A stretch of DNA of 41,881 nt. It comes from Desulfobulbaceae bacterium (GTDB lineage: Bacteria > Desulfobacterota > Desulfobulbia > Desulfobulbales > Desulfocapsaceae). The stretch spans positions 1 through 41,881 of the forward strand of contig WBUQ01000020.1 in the NCBI GenBank assembly GCA_008933635.1. The letters are read 5' to 3'. Shown piece by piece: positions 28,466 to 37,381 of this stretch (its first letter is position 1; each line of letters begins with the position of its first letter). The notes below the pieces were generated by a model. It was not told the origin of the DNA, did not search any database, and saw only the letters and a list, made by a program, of their open reading frames with translations. Made by a program: the position numbers and the translations under genes.

Positions 28466-30883
28466 ATGCCGCCACCGATACAATTCGAATCAATCACCAG
28501 ACTGATGGCCGCGGCCGCCGCTGAGAAACGCCATTCCCTCTTTGAATTCGAAATCTATGATCTGCTCTCTCTGTCAGGAGCAGAGACCACTCCCAGGACT
28601 CGATTCATCCCAATCGGCCTTCGGTTGACCGATGAAGAACTGACTGCGCTACCGGGCGACAAAACCGTCCTGAAGATCGTCTCGCCGACTATTGTTCACA
28701 AGACCGAGATCGGTGGAGTCCGCATCGTCGAAAAATCACCGAACACCATCCGCTCAGCGATGCGACGGATGCTGCACGAGGTGCCGGAAAATTACTGCAG
28801 CTGGATCGCACAGCACCCGGATTCGGCCCCTGCGGAATATGCCCATCTCGCGCCGGACGAACTCCTTGCCGCCATCAGGGGAGACCTTCACGGCATCCTG
28901 CAGGTTCAGTATATGCCGCCCGATTCCAGCGCCTTCGGCAACGAGTTGATCGTCGGGCTGCGCCGGACCAGGGAATTCGGCATGATCATCAGCGCCGGGC
29001 TGGGAGGAACCGATACGGAACTGTATGCCAGACGGTTCCGCAAAGGCCAGGCCGTGGTGGCCGGATCGACGGCGATGCATGACGGCCTCTCCTTTTTTCG
29101 CCTGTTCACCCGCACCATTGCCTACCGCAAGCTGGCTGGCCTGACCCGGGGACAGCGGCGGATCGTCACCGACGAGCAGCTGATCGAATGCTTCGCCTCC
29201 TTCATCGAAATGGCCAACTACTATTCACCGACCAACGTGGCAACACCATTCGTCATCGAGGAGTTGGAAATCAACCCCTTCGCCTTCACCGATTTCCTGA
29301 TGGTTCCACTTGACGGCCTCTGTCGTTTTTCCGTGGACAAGGCTGTTCTCTCCCGCCGCCCCGTCGAAAAGATCGACAGACTGCTCCATCCCGCCAATAT
29401 AGGCATCATCGGCGTTTCCGCCTCCCGCCGCAACTTCGGAAGAATCATCCTCGACAACATCGCCGCGGAGGGTTTCCCGCGGGGAGATCTTGTCATCGTC
29501 CACGAACAGGAACAACTGATTGACGGTATCCCCTGTGTTCCCTCCCTTGCCAGACTGGACAAGAAGCTGGACCTCCTTGTCGTCGCCATCAATGCCGCCC
29601 GGGTTCCCACCCTCATCGAGGAAGTCATCGCCCTCGACTCGGCCGACAGCGTCCTGCTGATACCCGGCGGCCTGGGGGAGACGGTCGACAGCCGGCAGCG
29701 GGCAGAGCAGGTCATTGCCGCCATTCATGACGGCCATGGTCGCGGCGATGGCGGGCCGGTTTTCCTCGGCGCCAACAGTATGGGCGTGATCTCCAGACCT
29801 GGCCGCTACGACACCTGGTTCATCCCGGAGGCGAAACTGCCCAAAGAACGCGGCACGTCGTTTCGACGCGCCGCCCTGGTCAGCCAGAGCGGCGCCTTCA
29901 TGCTCAATCGCAGCCACCAATGTCCTGAATTGCGGCCAGCCTATATGATTTCGATGGGGAACCAGACCGACCTCAGCCTCGGCGATATGCTCGAGTATTT
30001 CAAGAATTCGACCGAGGTGGATGTCATCGCCGTCTACGCTGAAGGTTTCCAGGATCTCGACGGCCTTCATTTCTGCCGGGCGGTGCGTGATGCAGTATGC
30101 GCGGGCAAGGAGGTGATATTCTACAAGGCCGGCAGGACTCCGGAAGGAAAGGCGGCAACCAGCAGCCATACCGCCTCGCTGGCTGGGGACTATGTCGTCT
30201 GCGAAAGCAGCGTACGTCAGGCGGGGGCAATGGTCGCCGGCAATTTCACCGAATTCCAGAACCTTTTCCTGCTCGCCGAATACCTGCATGATCGCCGGAT
30301 CGATGGTAATCGCCTGGCCGCCGTCAGCGGTGCCGGTTTCGAGGCTGTCGGCATGGCCGATTCAATCGATTCCGATGACTACCACATGCAGCTGGCCCGC
30401 CCCTCAGCGGCAACCGAAGGCAGAATTGCTGCCATCCTCGACAAGAAAGGACTCGCCGAACTGGTCACTCTGCGGAACCCGCTCGATATCACTCCCGCCG
30501 CCGACGATGAAGCCCATGTCCAGATCGCCAAGGCGCTCATTGAAGATGATGGCGTCGATGCCCTCGTCATCAGCCTCGATCCCCTCTCACCCTCGACATC
30601 CACCCTTGCCGGAACGGCCCGCTCGCTCTACGACATGAACGCACCGAACAGCATCCGGCAGCTGATGATCGACCTTGTCCGCCAGACCGACAAACCAATC
30701 GTCACCGTTGTTGACGGCGGCCGAATGTACAACCCCCTGCGGGACAGCCTGACCGATAACGGGGTACCTGTCTTCACCACATGCGACCATGCGATCTCTG
30801 CACTGTCGCTGTACATCGAAGGTCGCCTCGCCAGCGGGCTGCTGCGCGCAACGTCCGCGGCCAGCACCCCGCGCGACGCATAA
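28466..30883 (+). CDS. ADP-forming acetyl/acyl-CoA synthetase, single chain, ATP-grasp first
   Basis: Predicted acetate-CoA ligase (ADP-forming): acyl-CoA + ADP + Pi to acid + CoA + ATP, a substrate-level phosphorylation step, or the reverse. Beta-type ATP-grasp region spans about 20-285 (LKIVSPTIVHKTEIGGV at 69-85, ELEINPFAF at 266-274). The alpha-type CoA-binding and ligase regions follow at about 305-800 (NIGIIGVSAS at 311-320, LVSQSGAFM at 471-479). The phospho-histidine candidate is His568 in SSHTASLAGD. Many ACD enzymes have the CoA-binding half first; here the order is reversed. Length is 805 aa. Substrate (acetate, propionate, aryl acids) is not decidable. Confidence 0.9.
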   Translation: MPPPIQFESITRLMAAAAAEKRHSLFEFEIYDLLSLSGAETTPRTRFIPIGLRLTDEELTALPGDKTVLKIVSPTIVHKTEIGGVRIVEKSPNTIRSAMRRMLHEVPENYCSWIAQHPDSAPAEYAHLAPDELLAAIRGDLHGILQVQYMPPDSSAFGNELIVGLRRTREFGMIISAGLGGTDTELYARRFRKGQAVVAGSTAMHDGLSFFRLFTRTIAYRKLAGLTRGQRRIVTDEQLIECFASFIEMANYYSPTNVATPFVIEELEINPFAFTDFLMVPLDGLCRFSVDKAVLSRRPVEKIDRLLHPANIGIIGVSASRRNFGRIILDNIAAEGFPRGDLVIVHEQEQLIDGIPCVPSLARLDKKLDLLVVAINAARVPTLIEEVIALDSADSVLLIPGGLGETVDSRQRAEQVIAAIHDGHGRGDGGPVFLGANSMGVISRPGRYDTWFIPEAKLPKERGTSFRRAALVSQSGAFMLNRSHQCPELRPAYMISMGNQTDLSLGDMLEYFKNSTEVDVIAVYAEGFQDLDGLHFCRAVRDAVCAGKEVIFYKAGRTPEGKAATSSHTASLAGDYVVCESSVRQAGAMVAGNFTEFQNLFLLAEYLHDRRIDGNRLAAVSGAGFEAVGMADSIDSDDYHMQLARPSAATEGRIAAILDKKGLAELVTLRNPLDITPAADDEAHVQIAKALIEDDGVDALVISLDPLSPSTSTLAGTARSLYDMNAPNSIRQLMIDLVRQTDKPIVTVVDGGRMYNPLRDSLTDNGVPVFTTCDHAISALSLYIEGRLASGLLRATSAASTPRDA

Positions 30884-30980
30884 GATACGGGAGAGGAATC
30901 AGCCCGTTCGGTACAATTCACGCAAGATCATCTGTCCTGCCGCCGGGCCTGCCTCAGCCGAAACCGTGAGACAGCCATGG

Positions 30981-31343
30981 TCAAACCAGACCGGGATGTC
31001 TGTCAATCTCGCCTTCGATGCGATCGACATCCTCCGAATTGTAGCGAAGGATATTCTGCAGGTGAAAAAGACTGTCAGGGTCGATTCTGGTGAACCGCAG
31101 ACTGACATGACCCTGATCGGAACGGACAACTTCACCGAACACCTCGACTCCGAGTTCCGGGTCCGCCGGTTCCAGGGGGATCCATAGCCGGCACGGCTGA
31201 CCAGGCTTGAACTGGTCTCTGGTTTCGAACATGCAACCGCCGATACTGAGATTTTTCACATGATCAAACACATACAGCTTCTCCTCCACTGTCAGCATGG
31301 CCGCCATGGCAAAGCCAATGCGGCTGAATCTCCGTTTTTCCAT
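30981..31343 (-). CDS. PilZ domain protein
   Basis: Small cytoplasmic PilZ-fold protein, probably a cyclic-di-GMP receptor. ATG 31343 is preferred because GGAG lies 7 nt upstream and the product starts at the PilZ motif KRRFSRIGF (RxxxR type); the ORF extends 29 codons further upstream without family-like sequence. The second c-di-GMP motif is NLSIGGCMFE. About 120 aa, so a stand-alone domain; the partner is unknown. The C-terminal tail (SLFHLQNILRYNSEDVDRI) is helical. It is divergent from a DUF3124 gene. Confidence 0.88.
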   Translation of the reverse strand: MEKRRFSRIGFAMAAMLTVEEKLYVFDHVKNLSIGGCMFETRDQFKPGQPCRLWIPLEPADPELGVEVFGEVVRSDQGHVSLRFTRIDPDSLFHLQNILRYNSEDVDRIEGEIDRHPGLV

Positions 31344-31556
31344 CGTCGGCTCCAGTAAAGTACTTCGACCCGGCGTCCCGAAAACCCGCAGCCGGTTTTC
31401 CACGTGGACAGCCGCCCGGTGACGGATCAACTGCTGGCCCCCTCACCCGTACCGTTTTTCCTTTCAAATCTTCTCAAAAAAGCGCTACAAAGAAAAGACA
31501 TTTTCTGACTGCCCGGACCACCGGCGGCGCCACCTTCGCTCCACGGAGATTCTGCA

Positions 31557-32051
31557 ATGATGCCTTCCCGCTTTCACCCGTTCCATCTCGTAATGACCCT
31601 GGTTGTCATGGTCGTCCTGTTCTCTCCATCGGTCCGGGCCGAGATTAATTTCCCGCTGTCAAAAGGGCAGATGGTCTATGTGCCTGCCTACAGCCACATC
31701 TATATGGGTGATCGGGAGCAGCCCTTCCTGCTCGCCGTCACCCTCAGCATACGGAATACCGATCCATCAACGTCGATGACCGTCTCCCGCGTCGGCTATT
31801 TTGATTCGGAAGGCAGACTGCTGCGCGAATACATGCGGCATCCACTCGTGATCAAGCCGTTTTCCTCAACCCGTATCGTCATCAAGGAATCTGACGCAGA
31901 AGGTGGCTCCGGCGCCAGCTTCCATGTTCGCTGGCACGCCGAAAAGGCGATCAACCAGCCCATCATCGAATCGATCATGATCGGCACCAAGAGCCAGCAG
32001 GGCATCTCATTCACCTCCCGTGGCCAGGTGATCATCGAAGGTGCGGAATAA
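31557..32051 (+). CDS. DUF3124 family exported protein
   Basis: The 164-aa protein has a signal peptide (hydrophobic 11-23, likely cleavage after VRA near 26) and a complete DUF3124 domain: GQMVYVPAYSHIYMGDRE, LSIRNTDPSTSMTV, ESDAEGGSGASFHVRW and QGISFTSRGQVII. Function of the family is unknown; it is predicted periplasmic. GGAG lies 8 nt before the first of two consecutive ATG codons. A possible promoter upstream is TTCAAA, 17 nt, TACAAA near 31466-31494. No operon partner is required by spacing; the next gene is 251 bp away. Confidence 0.88.
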   Translation: MMPSRFHPFHLVMTLVVMVVLFSPSVRAEINFPLSKGQMVYVPAYSHIYMGDREQPFLLAVTLSIRNTDPSTSMTVSRVGYFDSEGRLLREYMRHPLVIKPFSSTRIVIKESDAEGGSGASFHVRWHAEKAINQPIIESIMIGTKSQQGISFTSRGQVIIEGAE

Positions 32052-32302
32052 TCCTGCCAGTTGCCGCAGAAACGTACAGCCCCCCCAGTCACCCTCCGGC
32101 AATCGAGGTCTACGCGAAGGCGGCAACCTGCCCTTGATCTCTTTCTTGCCGGTCCTTATGGTTGCCTCAGAAGGAGAAATCGTCTCGCTATTCCTTCAAC
32201 CGCAGCCAGGGCCGGACGCAGCGTCCGTGGTGGTGCACTCTCCCTCGAGAGATTGCGTCGTGGCCCACCCTTCCCCGTCGTCATCTCCCCAGGAGGTCCG
32301 CC

Positions 32303-33043
32303 ATGCGTTCCGTATTTATCGCTATGATGCTTCTTTTCTGCACGACAACTGTCAGTGCAGTCACCACGAAAAACGTCAACTACACTGTCAATGGCACAGC
32401 GTACCAGGGATACCTTGCCAGCCCCTCCATGGACGCCCCTCTGGTCCTGATCATCCATGACTGGGATGGTTTGACCGACTACGAAATGAAGCGGGCGGAT
32501 ATGCTGGCAGCGCTCGGCTACAACGCATTCGCCGCTGACCTCTTCGGCGCCGGGGTGAGGCCTGCGGCGGTGGAAGACAGGAAACGCCTGACCGGAGCGC
32601 TCTACCAGGACCGCCATACAATGCGGGTCCTGCTCGATGCCGGCCTCGCTGCAGCCAGAGACAATGGCGTCACCAGCACGAAGGCGGTTGCCGCAGGTTA
32701 TTGTTTCGGTGGTGCGGCTGTGCTGGAAATGGCCCGTTCCGGTTCGGACCTGCTTGGCTTCGTCTCTTTTCATGGCGGCCTGACTACTCCTGAAGGTCAG
32801 AATTACAGCAAGACCCGGGGACAGATCCTCGTTCTGCATGGAACCGCCGACGAAAGCGTCACCATGCAGGATTTCGCCACTCTCGCACAGGAACTGGAAA
32901 AACAGCAAATTCGCCATGAAATGATCAGTTACAGTGGCGCCCCGCATGCCTTTACGGTGTTCGGCAGCGAACGGTACCGGGAAGATGCGGATCGCAAATC
33001 CTGGCAGCGCTTCACCGAATTTCTGATCGAGGTATTCAAATAG
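32303..33043 (+). CDS. Dienelactone hydrolase family protein, exported
   Basis: Alpha/beta hydrolase of the dienelactone hydrolase family. ATG 32303 follows AGGAGG and gives a 246-aa precursor with a signal peptide (hydrophobic 4-18, cleavage after VSA near 19). The catalytic triad is Cys134 (GYCFGGA), Asp183 (HGTADESV) and His215 (GAPHAFT), with the oxyanion-region HDWDGL near 52. It probably hydrolyses a lactone or ester in the periplasm; the substrate is unknown. Upstream bases 32052-32302 show no gene. Confidence 0.92.
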   Translation: MRSVFIAMMLLFCTTTVSAVTTKNVNYTVNGTAYQGYLASPSMDAPLVLIIHDWDGLTDYEMKRADMLAALGYNAFAADLFGAGVRPAAVEDRKRLTGALYQDRHTMRVLLDAGLAAARDNGVTSTKAVAAGYCFGGAAVLEMARSGSDLLGFVSFHGGLTTPEGQNYSKTRGQILVLHGTADESVTMQDFATLAQELEKQQIRHEMISYSGAPHAFTVFGSERYREDADRKSWQRFTEFLIEVFK

Positions 33044-33224
33044 CCCTCCAGCGCACCTCCCCCGCCGCTATGTGAGAACAGACTTCCACCCAGCCGTTCA
33101 GTTTCGCCCGACAACAGGCTGGGAATGGACGGGGCTGGTGCGCTGTGGTATTGTCGACTGAACAGTCGCAGCGCAGTCTGGCCAGTTTCGCCGTTATTGC
33201 CATGAGCGACCTCAACCATCTCTA

Positions 33225-33239
33225 ATGCAACCTTTGCAT
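33225..33239. promoter_or_regulatory. Inverted repeat at the modF-like start
   Basis: ATGCAA-CCT-TTGCAT is a perfect 6-3-6 repeat ending 2 nt before the ATG, where a ribosome-binding site would normally be. It does not resemble a ModE box. It may be an operator or a translation-limiting hairpin. Confidence 0.35.
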
Positions 33240-33241
33240 CC

Positions 33242-34726
33242 ATGAGGATCAGCAAACTCAGCCATCCACTGCTCGAGATAACCGCGCTTGCGACCGCCCC
33301 GGATCAATCCTGGTGTGTCTACGGAGCGAACGATTCGGGAATCGATACGTTCTTTGCCGTGCTGGCCGGGGATATCGTCCCTGCAGCGGGTGAACTTGTC
33401 CTGCCGGAAAATATGGGAACAATTTCGTTCAAGACGCAGCAGGAGATCTACGAGGAGGAACTCCGCAAGGACGACAGCGACTACCTCGATTTTCCCGATC
33501 CAGGTACACCAGCCCGCGCTTTCCTCCCCCCGAACTCCGAAAAATCGCCCCTGGTCGAGTCCTTCGACATGACTGACTCCCTCGATAAAGGTTACCGTCA
33601 GCTCAGTTCCGGACAGAGCCGTAAATTGATCCTCCTGCGGGAAATCCTGCGGGGTGCCGGACAACTCATCATCCAGAATCCCTACGATGGCCTCGACAAG
33701 ATCGGTTGCGCCGAGTTGGACAGAGCCCTGGCATCGCTCCCCGATCACCGGGTGCAGATCCTGGTCACCGTCAACATAAAGGATGACATCCCTCACTGGT
33801 GCAGCCACCTGGCCGTCCTCCATCGCGGACGACTGGTTTTCCAGGGACGAAGGTCGGATGTTATCCATCAGATCGATCACGTCCATGATACCGGCAACGG
33901 TTATGCAGACACCGACTTCGAGAAGCTGGGAATCCGCACCACCGCGCTCCCGCTTTCCGAGAAAAATGAGATCATCAGCCTGCGCAACGGATTCGCCCGT
34001 TTCGGCGAGTTCACTGTGTTCGAAGGTCTCGATCTCCAGATTCATGACGGTTGCCATACTCTTGTCACTGGGCCGAACGGCTGCGGCAAATCAACCCTGT
34101 TGCAGATCATTACCGGTGACAACCCGAAATGTTACGCCAATGATCTCCGTATCTTCGGCAGACAGCGCGGCAGCGGCGAGTCGATCTGGGAACTGAAATA
34201 CCGGATGGGCATCGTCTCGCCCGAACTGCATCGGAACTATCGTGCCCCCGGTACCGCCCGACAGGTCGTGCTCTCCGGGCTGTTCGATACCATTGGCCTG
34301 TACCGGCGGGTTACAGCTTTGCAGGAACAACAGGCCCGACACTGGCTTGATTGGCTCAACCTCACCGGCAAGGCCTCATTCTCCTTTCGCCGACTCAGCT
34401 TTGCCGAACAGCGGCTGGTGCTGATCGCGCGAGCCCTGATCAAGCTTCCCCGCCTGCTAGTCCTCGATGAGCCGACACAGGGTCTTGATGATGGCAACCG
34501 AAAAAAACTCCTCGATCTTCTCGACCGGATCGCCGACCGCCAGATCTGCACCATCCTCTACGTCAGCCATCGCCAGGATGAATTTCGTCCCTTCTTCCAG
34601 CAGCATGTCCGGTTGGAAACCTACATGCCGGCACTGCGCAGGATTAACACATCCGGCAAAACTCCTCCCGGAGCCGGCCGGGCGGGGAATTCAATCCCCG
34701 ATCCTCCTACCGGGGCTACACCATGA
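33242..34726 (+). CDS. Tandem ABC ATPase, ModF-like
   Basis: Soluble double-ATPase resembling E. coli ModF (PhrA), including the ModF-like order of segments and GDNPKCYANDLRIFGRQRGSGE near 292-313. First half: degenerate Walker A GANDSGIDT (28-36, no Lys), intact signature LSSGQ (121-125), degenerate Walker B LIIQNPYDG (142-150). Second half: intact Walker A GPNGCGKST (277-285), altered signature LSFAEQ (385-390), intact Walker B LLVLDEP (405-411), switch His443. In a head-to-tail dimer this leaves one consensus ATP site. No molybdate permease is adjacent. It overlaps the lipoprotein gene (ATGA). Role unknown. Length is 494 aa. Confidence 0.88.
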   Translation: MRISKLSHPLLEITALATAPDQSWCVYGANDSGIDTFFAVLAGDIVPAAGELVLPENMGTISFKTQQEIYEEELRKDDSDYLDFPDPGTPARAFLPPNSEKSPLVESFDMTDSLDKGYRQLSSGQSRKLILLREILRGAGQLIIQNPYDGLDKIGCAELDRALASLPDHRVQILVTVNIKDDIPHWCSHLAVLHRGRLVFQGRRSDVIHQIDHVHDTGNGYADTDFEKLGIRTTALPLSEKNEIISLRNGFARFGEFTVFEGLDLQIHDGCHTLVTGPNGCGKSTLLQIITGDNPKCYANDLRIFGRQRGSGESIWELKYRMGIVSPELHRNYRAPGTARQVVLSGLFDTIGLYRRVTALQEQQARHWLDWLNLTGKASFSFRRLSFAEQRLVLIARALIKLPRLLVLDEPTQGLDDGNRKKLLDLLDRIADRQICTILYVSHRQDEFRPFFQQHVRLETYMPALRRINTSGKTPPGAGRAGNSIPDPPTGATP

Positions 34727-34950
34727 ACCCACGTCCTGTTCTTGTGCTGCTTTTCATCGGCAGTCTTTTCCTTGCCGGCTGCTCCGAAAATGAACCAAAG
34801 ACAGAACCGGAACCGGTCAGCAGCAAGGCCGAGCAGGTCGGCAAAGAGGCGGCCGAGGCAATCAAGACGCCGATTGAACAGGCCGACGCCGTTTCCGGCA
34901 TGCAGAACGCTCATAACCAGGCTCTTGAGGAGCAGGCCAAATCCCAGTAA
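34723..34950 (+). CDS. Small lipoprotein, 75 aa
   Basis: Signal peptide II: hydrophobic LVLLFIGSLFLAGC with the lipobox LAGC at 17-20, so a lipid-anchored protein. The mature part is short, rich in Glu, Lys, Ala and Gln and probably helical (KAEQVGKEAAEAIKTPIEQ). No named family. It starts inside the stop of the ModF-like gene, implying coupled expression. The residue after the Cys is Ser, compatible with outer-membrane sorting if a Lol system applies. Confidence 0.8.
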   Translation: MNPRPVLVLLFIGSLFLAGCSENEPKTEPEPVSSKAEQVGKEAAEAIKTPIEQADAVSGMQNAHNQALEEQAKSQ

Positions 34951-35159
34951 CGGACAGCGAAACGAACGTTCCAACGATTCTTGGCCAACTGGCACAGTCG
35001 CCAGCATTCCAGTATCCCGGATAACTGCACCTGTTATTTATTTCTCGATCTGTGCCTGTACTTTTTCCGGTGAAAGGATACATTACGGCTTTCTAACGGC
35101 ATATGGCTCTCCGCCACACAGCCTTTGACGAGATCTGCCGAAATCCTGTCCGGAAAAAC

Positions 35160-36164
35160 ATGCGAAACGTTCTTTTTTACATCGTCACAGTCGCGATCTG
35201 GGGATCGACCTGGATTGCCATCAAATTCCAGCTTGGTGCTGTCGATCCGACACTCTCCGTCGGCTACCGTTTCAGCCTGGCTGCCATTCTGCTCCTGCTC
35301 TGGTGCTGGATTGGCCGACTGCCAATGCGATTCACCCTCGTCCAGCATGGTTTCATGCTGCTACAGGGGGTCATGCTGTTTTCGCTGAACTACCTGCTGT
35401 TCTATCTCGCCGAACAGCAGATTGCCAGCGGTCTAGCCGCCGTCATCTTCTCGACGGTCCTTTTGATGAACATGGTCAACGGAGCCATATTCCTCAAATC
35501 GCCACTGGACCGCAAAGTCATGGCAGGAGGCATGCTTGGCCTCTTTGGTATCGTACTGGTCTTCAGGCCGGAGATCACTTCTTTTGCGCTTGAGGGAGGC
35601 GGTCTTTATGGCGTGTTCCTCAGTCTTCTGGCCACCTACTTCGCTTCGCTGGGCAATATCCTGTCGGCCCGCAACCAGAAGAACAATCTCCCGATCGTCC
35701 AAACGAACGCCATCGGCATGGGATATGGCGCCCTGTTGATGCTTGGAGCCGCCTGGCTCACCGAGAAACCCTTCCTCTTTGAAACGACCGTCAGCTACAT
35801 CCTGTCCCTGCTGTATCTTGCAATCTTCGGTTCGATTATCGCCTTTGGCTGCTACCTGTCCCTCATCGGCCGAATCGGTGCCGATCGTGCCGCCTATGCT
35901 ACCCTGCTCTTTCCTCTCGTCGCCCTTGCCATCTCCACGGTCTGGGAGGATTACCACTGGACAGGATCGGCTGCTGCCGGTGTGCTGCTGATCCTGACCG
36001 GCAATCTTCTGATGCTGCGGTTTAAAACGGCCAATCCGGGTGGGAGTTTCTCCCTCTTACGGCGACTGTCCCTATACCGGACAAAGGGCAGCGGCCGGCT
36101 CGCGCCCGACGTCACAGCGCTCCAGCCGCTGGAGTCATCCACACATGTGTTGAAGCGGCGCTGA
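35160..36164 (+). CDS. EamA/DMT family transporter
   Basis: Ten-helix permease with two EamA repeats. ATG 35160 is preferred: GGA lies 6 nt upstream and the product starts directly at the first helix (RNVLFYIVTVAIWGSTWIA); an in-frame ATG at 35103 would add 19 hydrophilic residues. Landmarks are GSTWIAIKFQLG, SLNYLLFYLAEQQIASGLAA and, in repeat two, LIGRIGADRAAYATLLFPL. A 45-residue basic C-terminal tail (about 290-334) follows the last helix. Probable metabolite exporter; substrate unknown. It is not closely similar to the EamA protein at 24978-25886. Confidence 0.88.
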   Translation: MRNVLFYIVTVAIWGSTWIAIKFQLGAVDPTLSVGYRFSLAAILLLLWCWIGRLPMRFTLVQHGFMLLQGVMLFSLNYLLFYLAEQQIASGLAAVIFSTVLLMNMVNGAIFLKSPLDRKVMAGGMLGLFGIVLVFRPEITSFALEGGGLYGVFLSLLATYFASLGNILSARNQKNNLPIVQTNAIGMGYGALLMLGAAWLTEKPFLFETTVSYILSLLYLAIFGSIIAFGCYLSLIGRIGADRAAYATLLFPLVALAISTVWEDYHWTGSAAAGVLLILTGNLLMLRFKTANPGGSFSLLRRLSLYRTKGSGRLAPDVTALQPLESSTHVLKRR

Positions 36165-36386
36165 GGACAAAATCGGGGATCACAGCTGCGATGACATGCG
36201 ACTTCATCGGCCCTCCTTCTCCGCTCCGAGTCTTGTGGTTTGCTCTTCACAGCCATGCCGGCGATCCGGTTGGAATCGGTCCACACATTGAAATGGGGAT
36301 TTCTCAGGCGCTCCAGACAATCCACCGACACCTGCCCTGTCATCGTTCAGTCAACTGTTTTTGAAATCATTCAGGCAGATGAAAGC

Positions 36387-36422
36387 AAAAGAGGGAGACA
36401 CCGACTAAACGGTGTCTCCCTC
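36387..36422 (-). terminator. Intrinsic terminator of the rnf operon
   Basis: A perfect 13-bp stem (36391-36403 with 36410-36422, 6-nt loop) is followed on the minus strand by TTTT (complement of 36387-36390). It lies 35 nt after the rnfB stop, and could also end plus-strand transcripts from the EamA gene. Confidence 0.92.
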
Positions 36423-36457
36423 TTCGCATCTGAACCGAACTGACTGCCGCAGGTGTA

Positions 36458-37333
36458 TCAGCTTGCCATTTTCAGCCCTTGTTCAATCTTACGGGCGATC
36501 ACTCGGGGGCCCTGATAAATCCTGAAAATCTGGCGCGGACATTTGGCGACACAGACTTCTTCACAGCTTGGCCCATAGGCGATACATGCCTTATGGTCGA
36601 TTTTGACCTTGTTGTTCTCGTAGGTTACTGCCTTGGCCGGGCATACCTTGACGCAGAGTTTGCAACCGATGCAACCTACTTCGCAGACCGCCTTGACCTT
36701 GTTCCCTGAATCCTGGGTCGAGCAGGGAACATACACCCGGGCCTTCAGTGTCTGGATTTCGATGATCTTCTTGGGACAGCCACGCACGCAGGCACCGCAA
36801 CTGACGCATTTGTCGGGATCGACAATAGGGAAGTCATCAACCATGGTAATCGCATCAAACGGGCAGATTGAAGCACACTCGCCAAGTCCGATACAGGCAT
36901 ACTGGCAGTTGGACGGTCCGCCGAAGGCAAGGTTGGCAGCGGTGCATGTGGAAAAGCCGATGTAGCGGTGCTTTTGTGCGACTTGCCCCTCGATCCGTGA
37001 ACACCGGATGACAGCAATCTGATCTTCCACCGCGGTCAGTTTCTTGCCAGTCAATTCGGCGACTACTGCCGCTACCTTTTCCTTGCCGGGAAAGCAGAGA
37101 TTGGGCGGGACATCGGGATCGGTAACAACGGCGATGGCGTACCCCTCACAGCCTGGATAACCGCACCCGCCACACTGGGCCAGGGGAAGAGATTCCAGGA
37201 CATGTTCTATCAAGGGATTGCTTTCGACAGCAAACTTGTGGGCGGCAATGGCAAGGCCGATACCAAAGAAAAGGCCAATACACCCCAATAGCACCACACC
37301 GCCTATTGCAATTTTTATCAATGCCGGATCCAT
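36458..37333 (-). CDS. rnfB: Rnf complex ferredoxin subunit RnfB
   Basis: Electron-entry subunit of the ion-translocating ferredoxin:NAD+ oxidoreductase. One N-terminal membrane anchor (about 6-28) is followed by the Rnf 4Fe-4S domain LAQCGGCGYPGCEGYA near 51-66, then a chain of ferredoxin motifs: CQYACIGLGECASICP, CVSCGACVRGCP, CEVGCIGCKLCVKVCP and a final CxnCxxxCxxxCP. At 291 aa it is of the extended type, with more clusters than E. coli RsxB (192 aa). It is the last gene of the operon, 48 bp after rnfA and just before a strong terminator. Confidence 0.97.
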   Translation of the reverse strand: MDPALIKIAIGGVVLLGCIGLFFGIGLAIAAHKFAVESNPLIEHVLESLPLAQCGGCGYPGCEGYAIAVVTDPDVPPNLCFPGKEKVAAVVAELTGKKLTAVEDQIAVIRCSRIEGQVAQKHRYIGFSTCTAANLAFGGPSNCQYACIGLGECASICPFDAITMVDDFPIVDPDKCVSCGACVRGCPKKIIEIQTLKARVYVPCSTQDSGNKVKAVCEVGCIGCKLCVKVCPAKAVTYENNKVKIDHKACIAYGPSCEEVCVAKCPRQIFRIYQGPRVIARKIEQGLKMAS

Positions 37334-37381
37334 AATCTTGTCACTCTCACTTCCATGCGTTGAGTATGCGGAAATCTCTGA

